A stretch of DNA of 64,000 nucleotides from positions 3,733,326-3,797,325 of the forward strand of contig NZ_CP084098.1 in assembly GCF_036345015.1 (NCBI RefSeq). The letters run 5' to 3'. Below are positions 44,393-53,948 of this stretch, piece after piece. The DNA is from Cyanobacterium sp. Dongsha4. GTDB taxonomy: Bacteria; Cyanobacteriota; Cyanobacteriia; Cyanobacteriales; Cyanobacteriaceae. A program made the translations under genes and the position numbers. The notes under the pieces were generated by a model. The model did no database searches. It saw nothing but the letters and a program-made list of their open reading frames with translations, and was not told where the DNA came from. Position 1 is the first letter of the stretch. Every line of letters begins with the position of its first letter.

Positions 44393-45001
44393 ATGAATAC
44401 TCCTATTGTTGACACTAATAGAGATTGGTATAGTTATTATAATGCCGTTGCTAACCGTCCTCCGAGAAAGACCACTCTAACTGCTTTAGGGAGTTTTCCG
44501 CAATCAGGAATGGCGATCGACCTTGGTTGTGGTGATGGTAGAGACACAGTCCCCATTTTAAACCAGAATTGGCAAGTTTTAGCTATTGATCGAGAACGAG
44601 AAGCTATTAATCGGTTATTATCTCGCACTGATTGTGAAAAACAATTACTTACGACTAAAATCGCTAGTTTTGAAGACTTACAACTTCCCTCCGACATTGA
44701 TTTAATTAACGCCAGTTTTTGTTTACCTTTTTGTTCTTCCCATGCTTTTCCCCAATTGTGGCAGAAAATTACTGCTTCCTTAAAAGTTGATGGTAGATTT
44801 GCAGGACATTTTTTTGGAGATCGAGATTCTTGGTGCGATCGAACTTATATGAACTGTTTGACAAAGCAACAGGTAAAAAATTTATTCACAAACTATGAAA
44901 TCGAATTATGGGAAGAAGAAGAACATTTCGGCAAAACACCCTTAGAAGAAGATAGATATTGGCATATTTTTCACGTTGTAGCAAGGAAAAATAGATTTTG
45001 A
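44393..45001 (+). CDS. SAM-dependent methyltransferase, class I
   Basis: This 202-residue protein has the SAM-binding motif AIDLGCGDGRDTVPIL near residues 42-57 and DREREAINRLL after it. It resembles TehB/thiopurine-type small methyltransferases, but the substrate is unknown. It lies between modA and modBC on the same strand, without an evident role in molybdate uptake. I use the ATG at 44393; the upstream TTG frame is weaker. Confidence 0.75.
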   Translation: MNTPIVDTNRDWYSYYNAVANRPPRKTTLTALGSFPQSGMAIDLGCGDGRDTVPILNQNWQVLAIDREREAINRLLSRTDCEKQLLTTKIASFEDLQLPSDIDLINASFCLPFCSSHAFPQLWQKITASLKVDGRFAGHFFGDRDSWCDRTYMNCLTKQQVKNLFTNYEIELWEEEEHFGKTPLEEDRYWHIFHVVARKNRF

Positions 45002-45385
45002 TAAAAATAGTTATTAAATTGATTTTACATCTTTTTTTCTAAGTTTAACCTGAGTTTTGGATAAGCTGAAAGCATCCCAAATCGTAGTCAGAAAACCTTA
45101 TAACTTTTTCTTAGAAATAACGATAAAATTGCCTTAACCTGAACTAACGTTAAATATATTCAACCCCTACCACCTGCAACCTGACACCTGACACCTAACC
45201 TTGTTGGATATTCTTAAACCGAACTGAGGTTAAGTTTAATAGTTGTTATAGGTACAAAGAGAGTTAATGATCGCTCTTAATATCTTACTCCACAAGGTTT
45301 TTCTCATCTAACTCAGGCAAAGTAATATCAACCATCTTACCCTGAGCGAATTGTTGTAATTTATTCTTGAATTTACCATTGAAAT
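45002..45385. other. Spacer upstream of modBC with a repeat element
   Basis: This 384-base spacer holds a complete dispersed inverted-repeat element (45047-45231) and, on the minus strand, a gene-like fragment at about 45285-45385 running into modBC. No other gene is seen. Confidence 0.55.
45047..45231. mobile_element. MITE-like element with possible 6-bp target duplication
   Basis: AACCTGAGTTTTGG at the left end is matched inverted by CCGAACTGAGGTT at the right end, and the 6-bp sequence AAGTTT lies directly outside both ends (45041-45046 and 45232-45237). The interior is C/A-rich with ACCTGACACCT repeats and codes for nothing visible. This is the best-defined copy of the family. Confidence 0.6.
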
Positions 45386-47221
45386 ATGATTGATTTAACT
45401 CCTGTTTGGATTTCCCTAAAAACTGCCATAACGGCGACTATCATCACTTTTTTTCTTGGTATTTTCAGCGCTTGGTGGATGTTAGGTTGCAAAAGCAAAT
45501 TCAAGGCTGTAATTGAAAGTATTTTAACTGCACCTTTAGTTTTACCGCCCACCGTTGTCGGTTTTCTTTTATTGCTATTATTCGGTAAAAATGGCTTTAT
45601 TGGGCAATTATTAGCTCATCTATTTGATTTTACTATTATTTTCTCATGGTATGCTACTGTTATTGCTTCTACAGTAGTCGCTTTTCCCTTAATGTATAAA
45701 ACAGCATTAGGTGCGTTTAAACAAATTGATACTAATTTACTAGCTTGTGCCAGAACTTTAGGGGCAGGAGAATGGGTCATTTTTTGGCGAATTATGTTGC
45801 CCTTAGCTAAATATGGCTTAATGGCTGGAACTTTACTCTCCTTTGCTCGTGCTTTAGGGGAATTTGGGGCTACTTTAATGTTGGCGGGTTCGATTCCCAA
45901 CAAAACAGAAACAATCCCCATCGCCATTTTCTTTGCTTCCGAAGGAGGTGACATGGATAAAGCCATGTTGCTAGTCATCATCATGTTAGCCATTTCTCTG
46001 GGAGTGATTAGCTTTGTTAATTACGCTACCGAAGGCAAAGGATTTGATAAATTGAAGCGTCATCATCAATCACGTGCTTATAACCTCCGATTCTGGGCAA
46101 AAAAACCTTTTTTAAGTTCTAAAAATCAGAATTATCCCTTACCTCAAGCCAAAATCGAGTTAGTGGTGCAGATTCAAAAACAATTATCAGAGTTTTGCCT
46201 AGATGTTAATTTTAAAACAGATCAAACTCCTTTGGGTTTATTAGGGGCATCGGGTGCAGGAAAAAGCATGATTTTAAGGTGTATTGCTGGACTAGAAACT
46301 CCCGATCGAGGTTTAATTATTTTAAATGGCAAAGTTTTATTTGATTCATCGCAAAAAATTAATTTACCCCCAAGAGAAAGGAATTGCGGTTTTTTATTTC
46401 AAAATTATGCCCTTTTTCCTCATTTAACTGTTGCAGAAAATATCGCCTTTGGGATGTCACCGAAACAATCCTATCGGGAAATGAAAACAGAAATTGAAAG
46501 ACAACTAATTACTGTTGGATTGTCTGGGATGGGCAATTATTATCCAAAACAACTTTCAGGGGGACAACAACAAAGGGTTGCTCTAGCCCGTGCAAAGGCT
46601 AGTGAGCCTGAGATAATGTTATTAGATGAGCCTTTTTCTGCTTTAGATACTTATTTACGGGATAAACAAGAAAAATTGCTCAGAAATAGCTTAATTCATT
46701 ATCAAGGAGTGACTCTTTTTATCACTCATAATTTAGAAGAAGCCTATCGAGTTTGTCCTCATCTTCTTATTATTGATCAAGGAAGTGCGATCGCATCTGG
46801 GAGAAAACAAGATATTTTTGAGCATCCTCCCAATTTTAGATCAGCACAACTAACGGGTTGTAAAAACTTTTCTTCTGTAGAAGTAATAGATCATAATAAA
46901 ATTAAAGCACTAGATTGGAATTGCATATTAGAAGTAATCGAGCCAGTATCACCTTCCCTTCAACATATCGGGATTCGTGCTTATCATCTTGTCTTTCCTG
47001 ATACCCATAATCAAATCAATACTTTTCCTTGTTGGTTAGCAACCATTAGTGAAACTCAACACCGTGTCACTTTATACCTCAAATTAAACCAACCTGCTAA
47101 TCATCCCGAAGACTATCATCTACAAGCAGAAGTGTTTAAAGATAAGTGGATGCAGTTAAAAGATAGTTCCTTTCCTTGGACAATTCAATTGAATCCCTTA
47201 AAAATCATGTTATTTACCTAA
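45386..47221 (+). CDS. modBC: Fused molybdate ABC transporter permease-ATPase ModBC
   Basis: This 611-residue protein fuses the membrane permease ModB (about residues 1-225, five or so membrane segments with SFARALGEFGATLMLAGSIP as the ATPase-contact region) to the ATPase ModC (about 250-611). ModC has Walker A LLGASGAGKS, signature QLSGGQQQR, Walker B IMLLDEPFSALD and a C-terminal MOP-like domain. The fusion is known in cyanobacteria. It works with ModA to import molybdate. Confidence 0.95.
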   Translation: MIDLTPVWISLKTAITATIITFFLGIFSAWWMLGCKSKFKAVIESILTAPLVLPPTVVGFLLLLLFGKNGFIGQLLAHLFDFTIIFSWYATVIASTVVAFPLMYKTALGAFKQIDTNLLACARTLGAGEWVIFWRIMLPLAKYGLMAGTLLSFARALGEFGATLMLAGSIPNKTETIPIAIFFASEGGDMDKAMLLVIIMLAISLGVISFVNYATEGKGFDKLKRHHQSRAYNLRFWAKKPFLSSKNQNYPLPQAKIELVVQIQKQLSEFCLDVNFKTDQTPLGLLGASGAGKSMILRCIAGLETPDRGLIILNGKVLFDSSQKINLPPRERNCGFLFQNYALFPHLTVAENIAFGMSPKQSYREMKTEIERQLITVGLSGMGNYYPKQLSGGQQQRVALARAKASEPEIMLLDEPFSALDTYLRDKQEKLLRNSLIHYQGVTLFITHNLEEAYRVCPHLLIIDQGSAIASGRKQDIFEHPPNFRSAQLTGCKNFSSVEVIDHNKIKALDWNCILEVIEPVSPSLQHIGIRAYHLVFPDTHNQINTFPCWLATISETQHRVTLYLKLNQPANHPEDYHLQAEVFKDKWMQLKDSSFPWTIQLNPLKIMLFT

Positions 47222-47412
47222 GTTTGAGATAATTTTTTAAATTCTGTAAAGATACAACTAATAAACAGTTTTAGTAATGATGCCGTTTAAGAATTAGTTT
47301 CTCCCGAATACCCTAATCCCCTAATCTCCCCAACACCCGAATACCCCAACAACCCGATACATGATACCTGACATCTACCCTGATCCGATATTCTTATGCC
47401 GAACAGAGGTTA
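47213..47412. mobile_element. MITE-like element overlapping the modBC stop
   Basis: The right end, CCGAACAGAGGTTA (47399-47412), matches the family. The left end, TACCTAAGTTTGAGATAA, is weaker and would include the modBC stop codon. The interior has the same CCCTAATCCCC and ACCTGACATCT text as other copies. The element runs into the region just upstream of the citramalate synthase gene. Confidence 0.45.
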
Positions 47413-47452
47413 TATAATAATTAGTGTGACTATCAAAGATAATCAAACGGCG

Positions 47453-49084
47453 ATGAGAGAGAAAAAAATCTGGTTGTATGACACAACGTTAAGGGATGGA
47501 GCGCAAAGAGAAGGTATATCTTTATCATTAACAGACAAAATTAAAATTGTTCACAAACTTGATGAAATGGGTATTCCCTTTATTGAGGGAGGATGGCCTG
47601 GGGCTAATCCCAAAGATGTTCAGTTTTTCTGGCAGTTAAAAGAAACTCCCCTTAAACAAGCTCAGATAGTGGCTTTTTGCTCCACTCGTCGTCCTCATCA
47701 ATCTTGTGATCATGATCCTATGCTCAAGGCTATTTTAGCGGCAAATACTCACTGGGTAACAATTTTTGGTAAATCTTGGGATTTACACGTTACCGAGGGC
47801 TTAAAAACCAGTCTTGAAGAAAATCTTGCCATGATTGAAGAAACTGTTGCTTTTCTTGTGTCTCAGGGAAGAAAAGTCATTTATGATGCTGAACATTGGT
47901 TCGACGGTTATCAAGCTAATCCAGATTATGCGATCGCAACTTTAAAATCTGCCATAAAAGGGGGTGCGAAATGGTTAGTTTTCTGCGATACAAATGGTGG
48001 CACTTTACCCCATGAAATTAGTCGTATTGTCTCAGAAGTGGTGAGTAAATTAAACCTGAACTTAGAGAAAGAAGAAGGAGTTAAATTAGGTATTCATACT
48101 CATAATGATAGCGGTACGGCGGTAGCAAATGCGATCGCATCTGTGTTGGAAGGAGTGACGATGGTACAGGGAACTATCAACGGTTATGGCGAAAGGTGTG
48201 GTAATGCCAACTTATGTACACTTATTCCCAATTTACAGCTAAAATTAGGCTACCAATGCCTTGAAAAAGACGCTTTAACCCAATTAGCCCCCAATAGCCG
48301 TTATATTAGCGAAATCGTTAACTTAGCACCAGATGATCATGCTCCCTTCGTTGGGAAGTCTGCCTTTGCCCATAAAGGAGGTATCCATGTTTCCGCCGTG
48401 GCTAAAAATCCTTTAACCTATGAACATATAGAACCTGAATTAGTGGGTAATGAACGAAAAATCGTCATTTCCGATCAAGCTGGTTTAAGTAACGTCATTT
48501 CTAAAGCAAAAAGTCTAGGTATCACCCTTGATAAAAATGATCCTACTTGTCGAGAAATCTTGCAAAAATTAAAAAATCTTGAACATCAAGGCTATCAATT
48601 TGAAGGGGCGGAGGCAAGTTTTGAATTACTGATTTTATCCGCATTAGAACAAAGAAAAAAACTATTTTCCATCAAAGGTTTTCAAGTTCACTGCGATATT
48701 TTAGCCTCAGAAAAAAATAATTGTAGTAATGCCCTAGCCACCATTAAGGTTTTAGTGGATGAGAAAGAATTATTAGAAGTTGCTGAGGGAAATGGCCCCG
48801 TATCCGCCTTGGATCACGCTTTGAGAAAGGCTTTAGTGCAGTTTTATCCCGAAATAGGTCAATTTCATCTAACAGACTACAAAGTGAGGATTCTTGATAG
48901 TACCGCAGGTACAGACGCAAAAACAAGGGTATTGGTAGAATCAAGTAACGGGGAAACCCGATGGACAACGGTAGGAGTATCCACGAATATTATCGATGCT
49001 TCTTATCAAGCTGTAGTGGAGGGGATAGAATATGGTATCTTACTGACTAAAGCAGAAATTAATCCTATTTCTGTCGGCAATTAG
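47453..49084 (+). CDS. cimA: Citramalate synthase
   Basis: This 543-residue DRE-TIM metallolyase has WLYDTTLRDGAQREGISLSL, GIHTHNDSGTAVANAIASVLEG and NGYGERCGNANL, and a C-terminal regulatory domain (about residues 400-543). It makes citramalate from pyruvate and acetyl-CoA, a threonine-independent route to isoleucine. The IEGGWPGANPKD motif fits the citramalate/second 2-isopropylmalate synthase family. I start at the ATG at 47453; an upstream frame lies in the repeat element. Confidence 0.9.
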   Translation: MREKKIWLYDTTLRDGAQREGISLSLTDKIKIVHKLDEMGIPFIEGGWPGANPKDVQFFWQLKETPLKQAQIVAFCSTRRPHQSCDHDPMLKAILAANTHWVTIFGKSWDLHVTEGLKTSLEENLAMIEETVAFLVSQGRKVIYDAEHWFDGYQANPDYAIATLKSAIKGGAKWLVFCDTNGGTLPHEISRIVSEVVSKLNLNLEKEEGVKLGIHTHNDSGTAVANAIASVLEGVTMVQGTINGYGERCGNANLCTLIPNLQLKLGYQCLEKDALTQLAPNSRYISEIVNLAPDDHAPFVGKSAFAHKGGIHVSAVAKNPLTYEHIEPELVGNERKIVISDQAGLSNVISKAKSLGITLDKNDPTCREILQKLKNLEHQGYQFEGAEASFELLILSALEQRKKLFSIKGFQVHCDILASEKNNCSNALATIKVLVDEKELLEVAEGNGPVSALDHALRKALVQFYPEIGQFHLTDYKVRILDSTAGTDAKTRVLVESSNGETRWTTVGVSTNIIDASYQAVVEGIEYGILLTKAEINPISVGN

Positions 49085-49245
49085 TAATTATTTTGCTATT
49101 AGCTATTAAGAGGCATTAAAATTGTTTTTCGGTTGCTTATTCTTAAAACTATCTATTTAACTCCTTGTTTTTTCCTCCATTACCAGTTTTTAATTGTTAA
49201 TTTCTCTAATTTTTATTATTTTTATAACCAAACTTTTGATTATCC

Positions 49246-50904
49246 ATGACATCATTACCAGAAAGCACATTAACCCGATTACAACGTATTCCTCAAGTCA
49301 AGAGTGTATGGGAGGGCGATCGGCTCCCCATTCTTGGTATGATGGACAATTTAGAACCAGAAATAGCAGAGAATAGCGATTGTATTATTTGGTTAGATGG
49401 TTCTGAAGGTTTTGTGCGTTCCATGGATATTGTTAGGGCAACCATTGGACCTGAAGCGGTGGTGAGGGCATTATTAAAAGCGATGGAGAATCCTCACAAT
49501 CCTGCACAACCGGCAAGACCTGAGAAAATCATTGTGAAAGATCGGGAATTACAATTTTTTTTACGAGGTGTATTACAGGATTTAGATATAAAAGTTGACT
49601 ATCAACCAGAGTTACCTTTATTAGACGAATTATGGGTTAATTTTCAGAATAATAAACCCCAATCAAATACCCATATTTCTCGGAGATTAATTTCTGCCTT
49701 AGAAGATGTGGCATTATCTTTAATTTGGAAACAGCAACCATGGCAATTTTTGTCAGAAGAAGAAATAATCAGAATCGATATTAATCAATGGAATATTGAC
49801 AGTCTTTATGCTTGTGTAATGGGAATGTTAGGGCAGGAATTTGGTATTATTCTTTATCGTTCTCTTGATTCTTTAAAAAGTTTTCGTCAGAGGGTGATAG
49901 ATTTAAGCGAATCAGAAGAGGAAGGAGAGTTAGAAAGCACTTTTTTACAACAGGATTGTTGGTTTCTTAACTTTAATGAGGAGGAAATAGAAACATCTTC
50001 TTTTCAGTGGCATAAAAGAGATAATGATGTTTCCGCTATTTTTGGTAGCATTCATCCCTATGAGGGTATTCGCTCGTTGAAAGAGGAAGAGGAAATTTAT
50101 CCTATTTATGTGGCGTTGAAGTCTTTAGGTTTGTTTATTCAAGATAATGAGGAGTTTTTGATTCTCGATGAAGTTGACTTATTGAAGAATGAGTATATTA
50201 TTGATTTTCCTTTCGATGATGATTCCATTAAAGTTTCTGTTTCCACTATGCCAGAGTTGACAGAGGAGTTAGAAAGTGCCTTTGATGATGAGGATGACGA
50301 AGATTATTTATATGACGATGATGAAGATGATGAGGGCGACTTCTCTATTTATGATGATTTAATTCCTGCAGGTACGTTAGTTTCTTTCTTAGAAATTGAG
50401 GGGGATTTTCTTCGTTTCTTTGATGATAAGTCTTTTAGCTGTATTCACAAAGACGCTGTGGTATCTATCCAAAAAAAAGTTTCTGATCAAGGTTTTCCTG
50501 CCATAATTTTACAAACAACCAGACCAAAAGCGAAAGAATTAATCAATAATCTTCAACAAGAAGAAGGTGTTTTGCAAATAACATTTGGACAAGGTTATGA
50601 TCCTTATGAAGATGAAAGTTATGAACTAGGTATATTAGAAACAGGAGATAATAATCACTATATCTTTGCACAGTTTCCTCAATATAGCGGTCAAAAAGGA
50701 GAAAAAAACTGGTCTTCGATTATTGAAAATTGGATCAAAAAAGTAGCTAAATTTGACGGCTATTGCGGTATTCTAATTGCTATGGGTTCAACAGGTGCTT
50801 CTCGTGGCAATCCTCAAACAAAAGACTTATTACACTTATTTTATTGTCGTTTCACTTCCGCAGAATCCCTTGGTTTAAAAAGACTAATCATGTCTCTTGA
50901 ATAA
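49246..50904 (+). CDS. Conserved cyanobacterial hypothetical protein, DUF6930-like
   Basis: This 552-residue soluble protein has an N-terminal domain with RIPQVKSVWEGDRLPI and CIIWLDGSEGFVRSMDIV that fits DUF6930-like proteins. A very acidic stretch (about residues 343-368, rich in D and E) follows the middle region. The C-terminal part (about 370-552) has no motif I recognise. Function unknown. Confidence 0.7.
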   Translation: MTSLPESTLTRLQRIPQVKSVWEGDRLPILGMMDNLEPEIAENSDCIIWLDGSEGFVRSMDIVRATIGPEAVVRALLKAMENPHNPAQPARPEKIIVKDRELQFFLRGVLQDLDIKVDYQPELPLLDELWVNFQNNKPQSNTHISRRLISALEDVALSLIWKQQPWQFLSEEEIIRIDINQWNIDSLYACVMGMLGQEFGIILYRSLDSLKSFRQRVIDLSESEEEGELESTFLQQDCWFLNFNEEEIETSSFQWHKRDNDVSAIFGSIHPYEGIRSLKEEEEIYPIYVALKSLGLFIQDNEEFLILDEVDLLKNEYIIDFPFDDDSIKVSVSTMPELTEELESAFDDEDDEDYLYDDDEDDEGDFSIYDDLIPAGTLVSFLEIEGDFLRFFDDKSFSCIHKDAVVSIQKKVSDQGFPAIILQTTRPKAKELINNLQQEEGVLQITFGQGYDPYEDESYELGILETGDNNHYIFAQFPQYSGQKGEKNWSSIIENWIKKVAKFDGYCGILIAMGSTGASRGNPQTKDLLHLFYCRFTSAESLGLKRLIMSLE

Positions 50905-51007
50905 ATTTTCATAGGAAATGAAGAATAGTTAACTGTTAATTCCTAATTACTAATTCCTAATTGAAATCACCTTATTTTCTGAATATATCAATATCCTTAA
51001 CCTCACA

Positions 51008-52741
51008 ATGATTGCCTCTTTGAAAAAATACATTTGGTTAGTTTGCCTTATTTTTGTCTTTGTTATCGGAGTAGAAAGCAATCTTGCTCAAACTCCCATC
51101 TATGACACAGAAAGTATTTTTCACCCCGTTACTGCCCGTAGTGGTATGGTGTCAAGTCAAGAAAAATTGGCTACTCAAGCAGGTTTAGAGGTATTGCAAC
51201 AAGGAGGTAATGCCGTTGATGCGGCGGTAACAGTGGGATTCGCTTTAGCCGTAACCTTACCTCGTGCAGGAAATATTGGCGGTGGTGGTTTTATGATGAT
51301 TCATCTTGCTGATGATAACCAAAATATTGCCCTAGACTATCGAGAAAAAGCTCCCCTAAAAGCAACAAAAAATATGTTTCTCAATGACAAAGGAGAAGTA
51401 GATAGTAATAAATCTCGCTTTAGTCATCTAGCTGTAGGAATACCGGGGACAGTTGCGGGACTTACTTTTGCTTTGGAAAAATATGGCACAATTAGTTTAA
51501 AAAGGGCTTTGCAACCGGCTATTGAATTGGCGGAAAAGGGTTTTCCTGTTACTCAAGATTTTTATGACTCTCTTTTGTTTTCTCGTCCGTATTTAGAGAG
51601 AAACCCTGCTAGTGAGGAAATATATTTTCCTAATGATAATCCTCCTCCTATTGGCTCAACATTCCAACAACCACAATTAGCTCAAACTTTAAAATTAATT
51701 GCTAAGGAAGGGAAAAAGGCTTTTTATGAAGGAGAAATTGCCAGAAATATAGTTCAAGAAATGAGTAATAATGGTGGCTTAATTACCTTAGAAGATTTAA
51801 TGAGCTATGAACCTAAAATAAGACAACCAATCCAAGGAGAGTATTTAGGTTATCAAATTTACTCGATGCCTCCCCCAAGTTCAGGAGGTGTTCATTTAAT
51901 ACAAATGTTGAATATTTTAAAAGGTTTTGATTTAAAAAACTTAGGGCATAATACTGCTGATACCATTCATTTAATGGCAGAAACTATGAAATTAGCTTAT
52001 GCCGATCGCAGTTTATATTTAGGAGATCCTGATTTTTTTGATGTCCCTATCAAGGGTTTAATATCTCAAGAATATGCAGATTTTTTAAGAGAAAAAATAG
52101 ATAAAAATAAAGCAATTCCTAGTAATGAAATCAGACCAAATAATCCTTTTAATTTTCGAGAAAGTCATGAAACAACCCATTACTCTATTGTTGATCAGTA
52201 TGGCAATGCAGTAGCAAATACTTATACTTTAAACTTTAGTTATGGTACGGGAATAACAGTGCCTAATAGTGGTTTTTTGCTTAATAATGAGATGGATGAT
52301 TTTGTCGCTAAACCCAATACTCCCAATGCTTATGGCTTAACAGGAGGAGAATATAATGCGATCGCACCTGAGAAAAGAATGCTAAGTTCGATGACTCCCA
52401 CTATTATTACTAAAGATGGAGAAGTATTTTTAGTAACTGGTAGCCCCGGAGGAAGTAGAATCATCACTACTGTTTTACAAATAATTATCAACGTTCTCGA
52501 ATTTAACCTCAATATCGCCGAAGCAACTGTTTCCCCCCGTTTCCATCATCAATGGTTGCCTGATGAATTATTACTAGAAAAAGGCATCAATCAAGATACT
52601 CGACAAATATTAGCCGAAAAAGGACATAACTTAAAAGATAGTCGAGCAATGGGTAGCACTCAAAGTATAATGAAACAGGATAAATTTCTATATGGTTTTT
52701 CTGATCCTCGTAGGAGAGAAGCCCTAACCCTCGGATTATAA
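51008..52741 (+). CDS. ggt: Gamma-glutamyltransferase
   Basis: This 577-residue enzyme cleaves the gamma-glutamyl bond of glutathione and related compounds. An N-terminal signal (about residues 8-27) indicates export. The precursor is cut by itself before the catalytic threonine, seen as SHETTHYSIVDQYGNAVANT near residue 390, and GSPGGSRI follows near 485. Both subunit regions are present in normal order. Confidence 0.94.
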   Translation: MIASLKKYIWLVCLIFVFVIGVESNLAQTPIYDTESIFHPVTARSGMVSSQEKLATQAGLEVLQQGGNAVDAAVTVGFALAVTLPRAGNIGGGGFMMIHLADDNQNIALDYREKAPLKATKNMFLNDKGEVDSNKSRFSHLAVGIPGTVAGLTFALEKYGTISLKRALQPAIELAEKGFPVTQDFYDSLLFSRPYLERNPASEEIYFPNDNPPPIGSTFQQPQLAQTLKLIAKEGKKAFYEGEIARNIVQEMSNNGGLITLEDLMSYEPKIRQPIQGEYLGYQIYSMPPPSSGGVHLIQMLNILKGFDLKNLGHNTADTIHLMAETMKLAYADRSLYLGDPDFFDVPIKGLISQEYADFLREKIDKNKAIPSNEIRPNNPFNFRESHETTHYSIVDQYGNAVANTYTLNFSYGTGITVPNSGFLLNNEMDDFVAKPNTPNAYGLTGGEYNAIAPEKRMLSSMTPTIITKDGEVFLVTGSPGGSRIITTVLQIIINVLEFNLNIAEATVSPRFHHQWLPDELLLEKGINQDTRQILAEKGHNLKDSRAMGSTQSIMKQDKFLYGFSDPRRREALTLGL

Positions 52742-52801
52742 TTACACTATATAAAATTGACTATTTCAAAAACTTTTTTCCTTATTATTTACCTGTTATA
52801 A

Positions 52802-53944
52802 ATGAGTCAAATATTAGAAGATCTAACAATTTCTGGTTTTCGTGGTTTTCGAGAAATTAATTTATCCGATATGGGTAATATTAATATTATCGTTGGAAAT
52901 AACAATTCAGGTAAAACAAGTATTCTTGAAGCTATAGCACTTTTTTGCAATCCACTTGATCCTGTTCGCTGGTTTGAAATTTCAAAACGCAGTTTTTATT
53001 CTGCTAGGGCTTTACGTTATCGACCTGATTTAGAATCAATTCAATGGATTTTTCAAAAACAGGAAACATCATCTAATCAAGAAGAATCTTATCAAAAATT
53101 AATCATTAAAGCTAATGGTAACACTTCTATTAAAGAATTAAACGCAAAAATTGAGAAAATTTCAGGAATAAAAGTTAGTGAAGTTCAAGATAATGAAATA
53201 GAAAATGATAGTGAAGATGCTGAAATAGAAGAAAATATAGCGGACATTGATGGAGACATAGAATCTCAAGGACTAGAATTAAACATTCAAACCAAATATC
53301 TTGAAGAAGATAATTTAATTAAAAATCAAGAAATTAAAGAAAAATTCCAGTTTTGGGAAAACGAACGTTTTATTTCTAAAAAAAGAAAACAAGAATTTAT
53401 TAATACTAATATAGTCTCTCCCGCTTATTCTAATTCTGTTTCAATCGTCTTATCAAGACTCATTTTAGAAGATCAAAAAAATAAAGATGAGGTATTAAAT
53501 TTAATCAGACTATTTGATGAGCAAATTATAGACATAATGATTCTTACCCCCAAACATTTTGGGAATCTCTATATTAAACACGAAAAATTAGGATTACCCC
53601 CTTTAGATATTTTTGGAGACGGCATAAAAAAAACCATTACTATGGCTTTAGCGTTGCAATCTGCTAAAAATGGCATACTATTAATTGATGAAATTGAAAC
53701 TTCTATTCACGTATCCGCTTTAAATAAAATTTTTTCTTGGTTAGTAAAAAGTTGTTTACAACAAAATATACAATTGATTGTGACAACTCATAGTATCGAA
53801 GCTGTAGATGCAATGATTAGTTGCGATAATTCTGTAGATAATATTGTTGCATTTCAACTTAATAATACTGATAATTCTGTCAAAAGATTTTCAGGAGATT
53901 TATTAACAAGGTTACGTTTAAATAGAGGGTTAGATATTCGATAG
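52802..53944 (+). CDS. OLD/AAA-type ATPase, first gene of a possible defence pair
   Basis: This 380-residue ATPase begins LEDLTISGFRGFREINL, with Walker A GNNNSGKTS at residues 32-40, the GDGIKKTITMAL signature region near 275, Walker B ILLIDEIE near 291-298 and the switch TTHS near 328. The middle (about 110-200) is a charged, helical insert. It resembles the AAA_15/OLD ATPases, including AriA of PARIS. The next gene starts 4 bases later and encodes a TOPRIM-like protein, as in such two-gene systems. Confidence 0.8.
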   Translation: MSQILEDLTISGFRGFREINLSDMGNINIIVGNNNSGKTSILEAIALFCNPLDPVRWFEISKRSFYSARALRYRPDLESIQWIFQKQETSSNQEESYQKLIIKANGNTSIKELNAKIEKISGIKVSEVQDNEIENDSEDAEIEENIADIDGDIESQGLELNIQTKYLEEDNLIKNQEIKEKFQFWENERFISKKRKQEFINTNIVSPAYSNSVSIVLSRLILEDQKNKDEVLNLIRLFDEQIIDIMILTPKHFGNLYIKHEKLGLPPLDIFGDGIKKTITMALALQSAKNGILLIDEIETSIHVSALNKIFSWLVKSCLQQNIQLIVTTHSIEAVDAMISCDNSVDNIVAFQLNNTDNSVKRFSGDLLTRLRLNRGLDIR

Positions 53945-53948
53945 AAAA

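Noticed and set aside
45885-45902. GGGTTCGATTCCC resembles a tRNA T-arm
   Set aside because: It is inside modBC, in frame as codons of the conserved permease region GSIPN, and no acceptor or anticodon stem surrounds it.
49194-49376. 60-residue frame before the DUF6930-like gene
   Set aside because: It overlaps the start of the real gene in another frame and has no ribosome-binding site.
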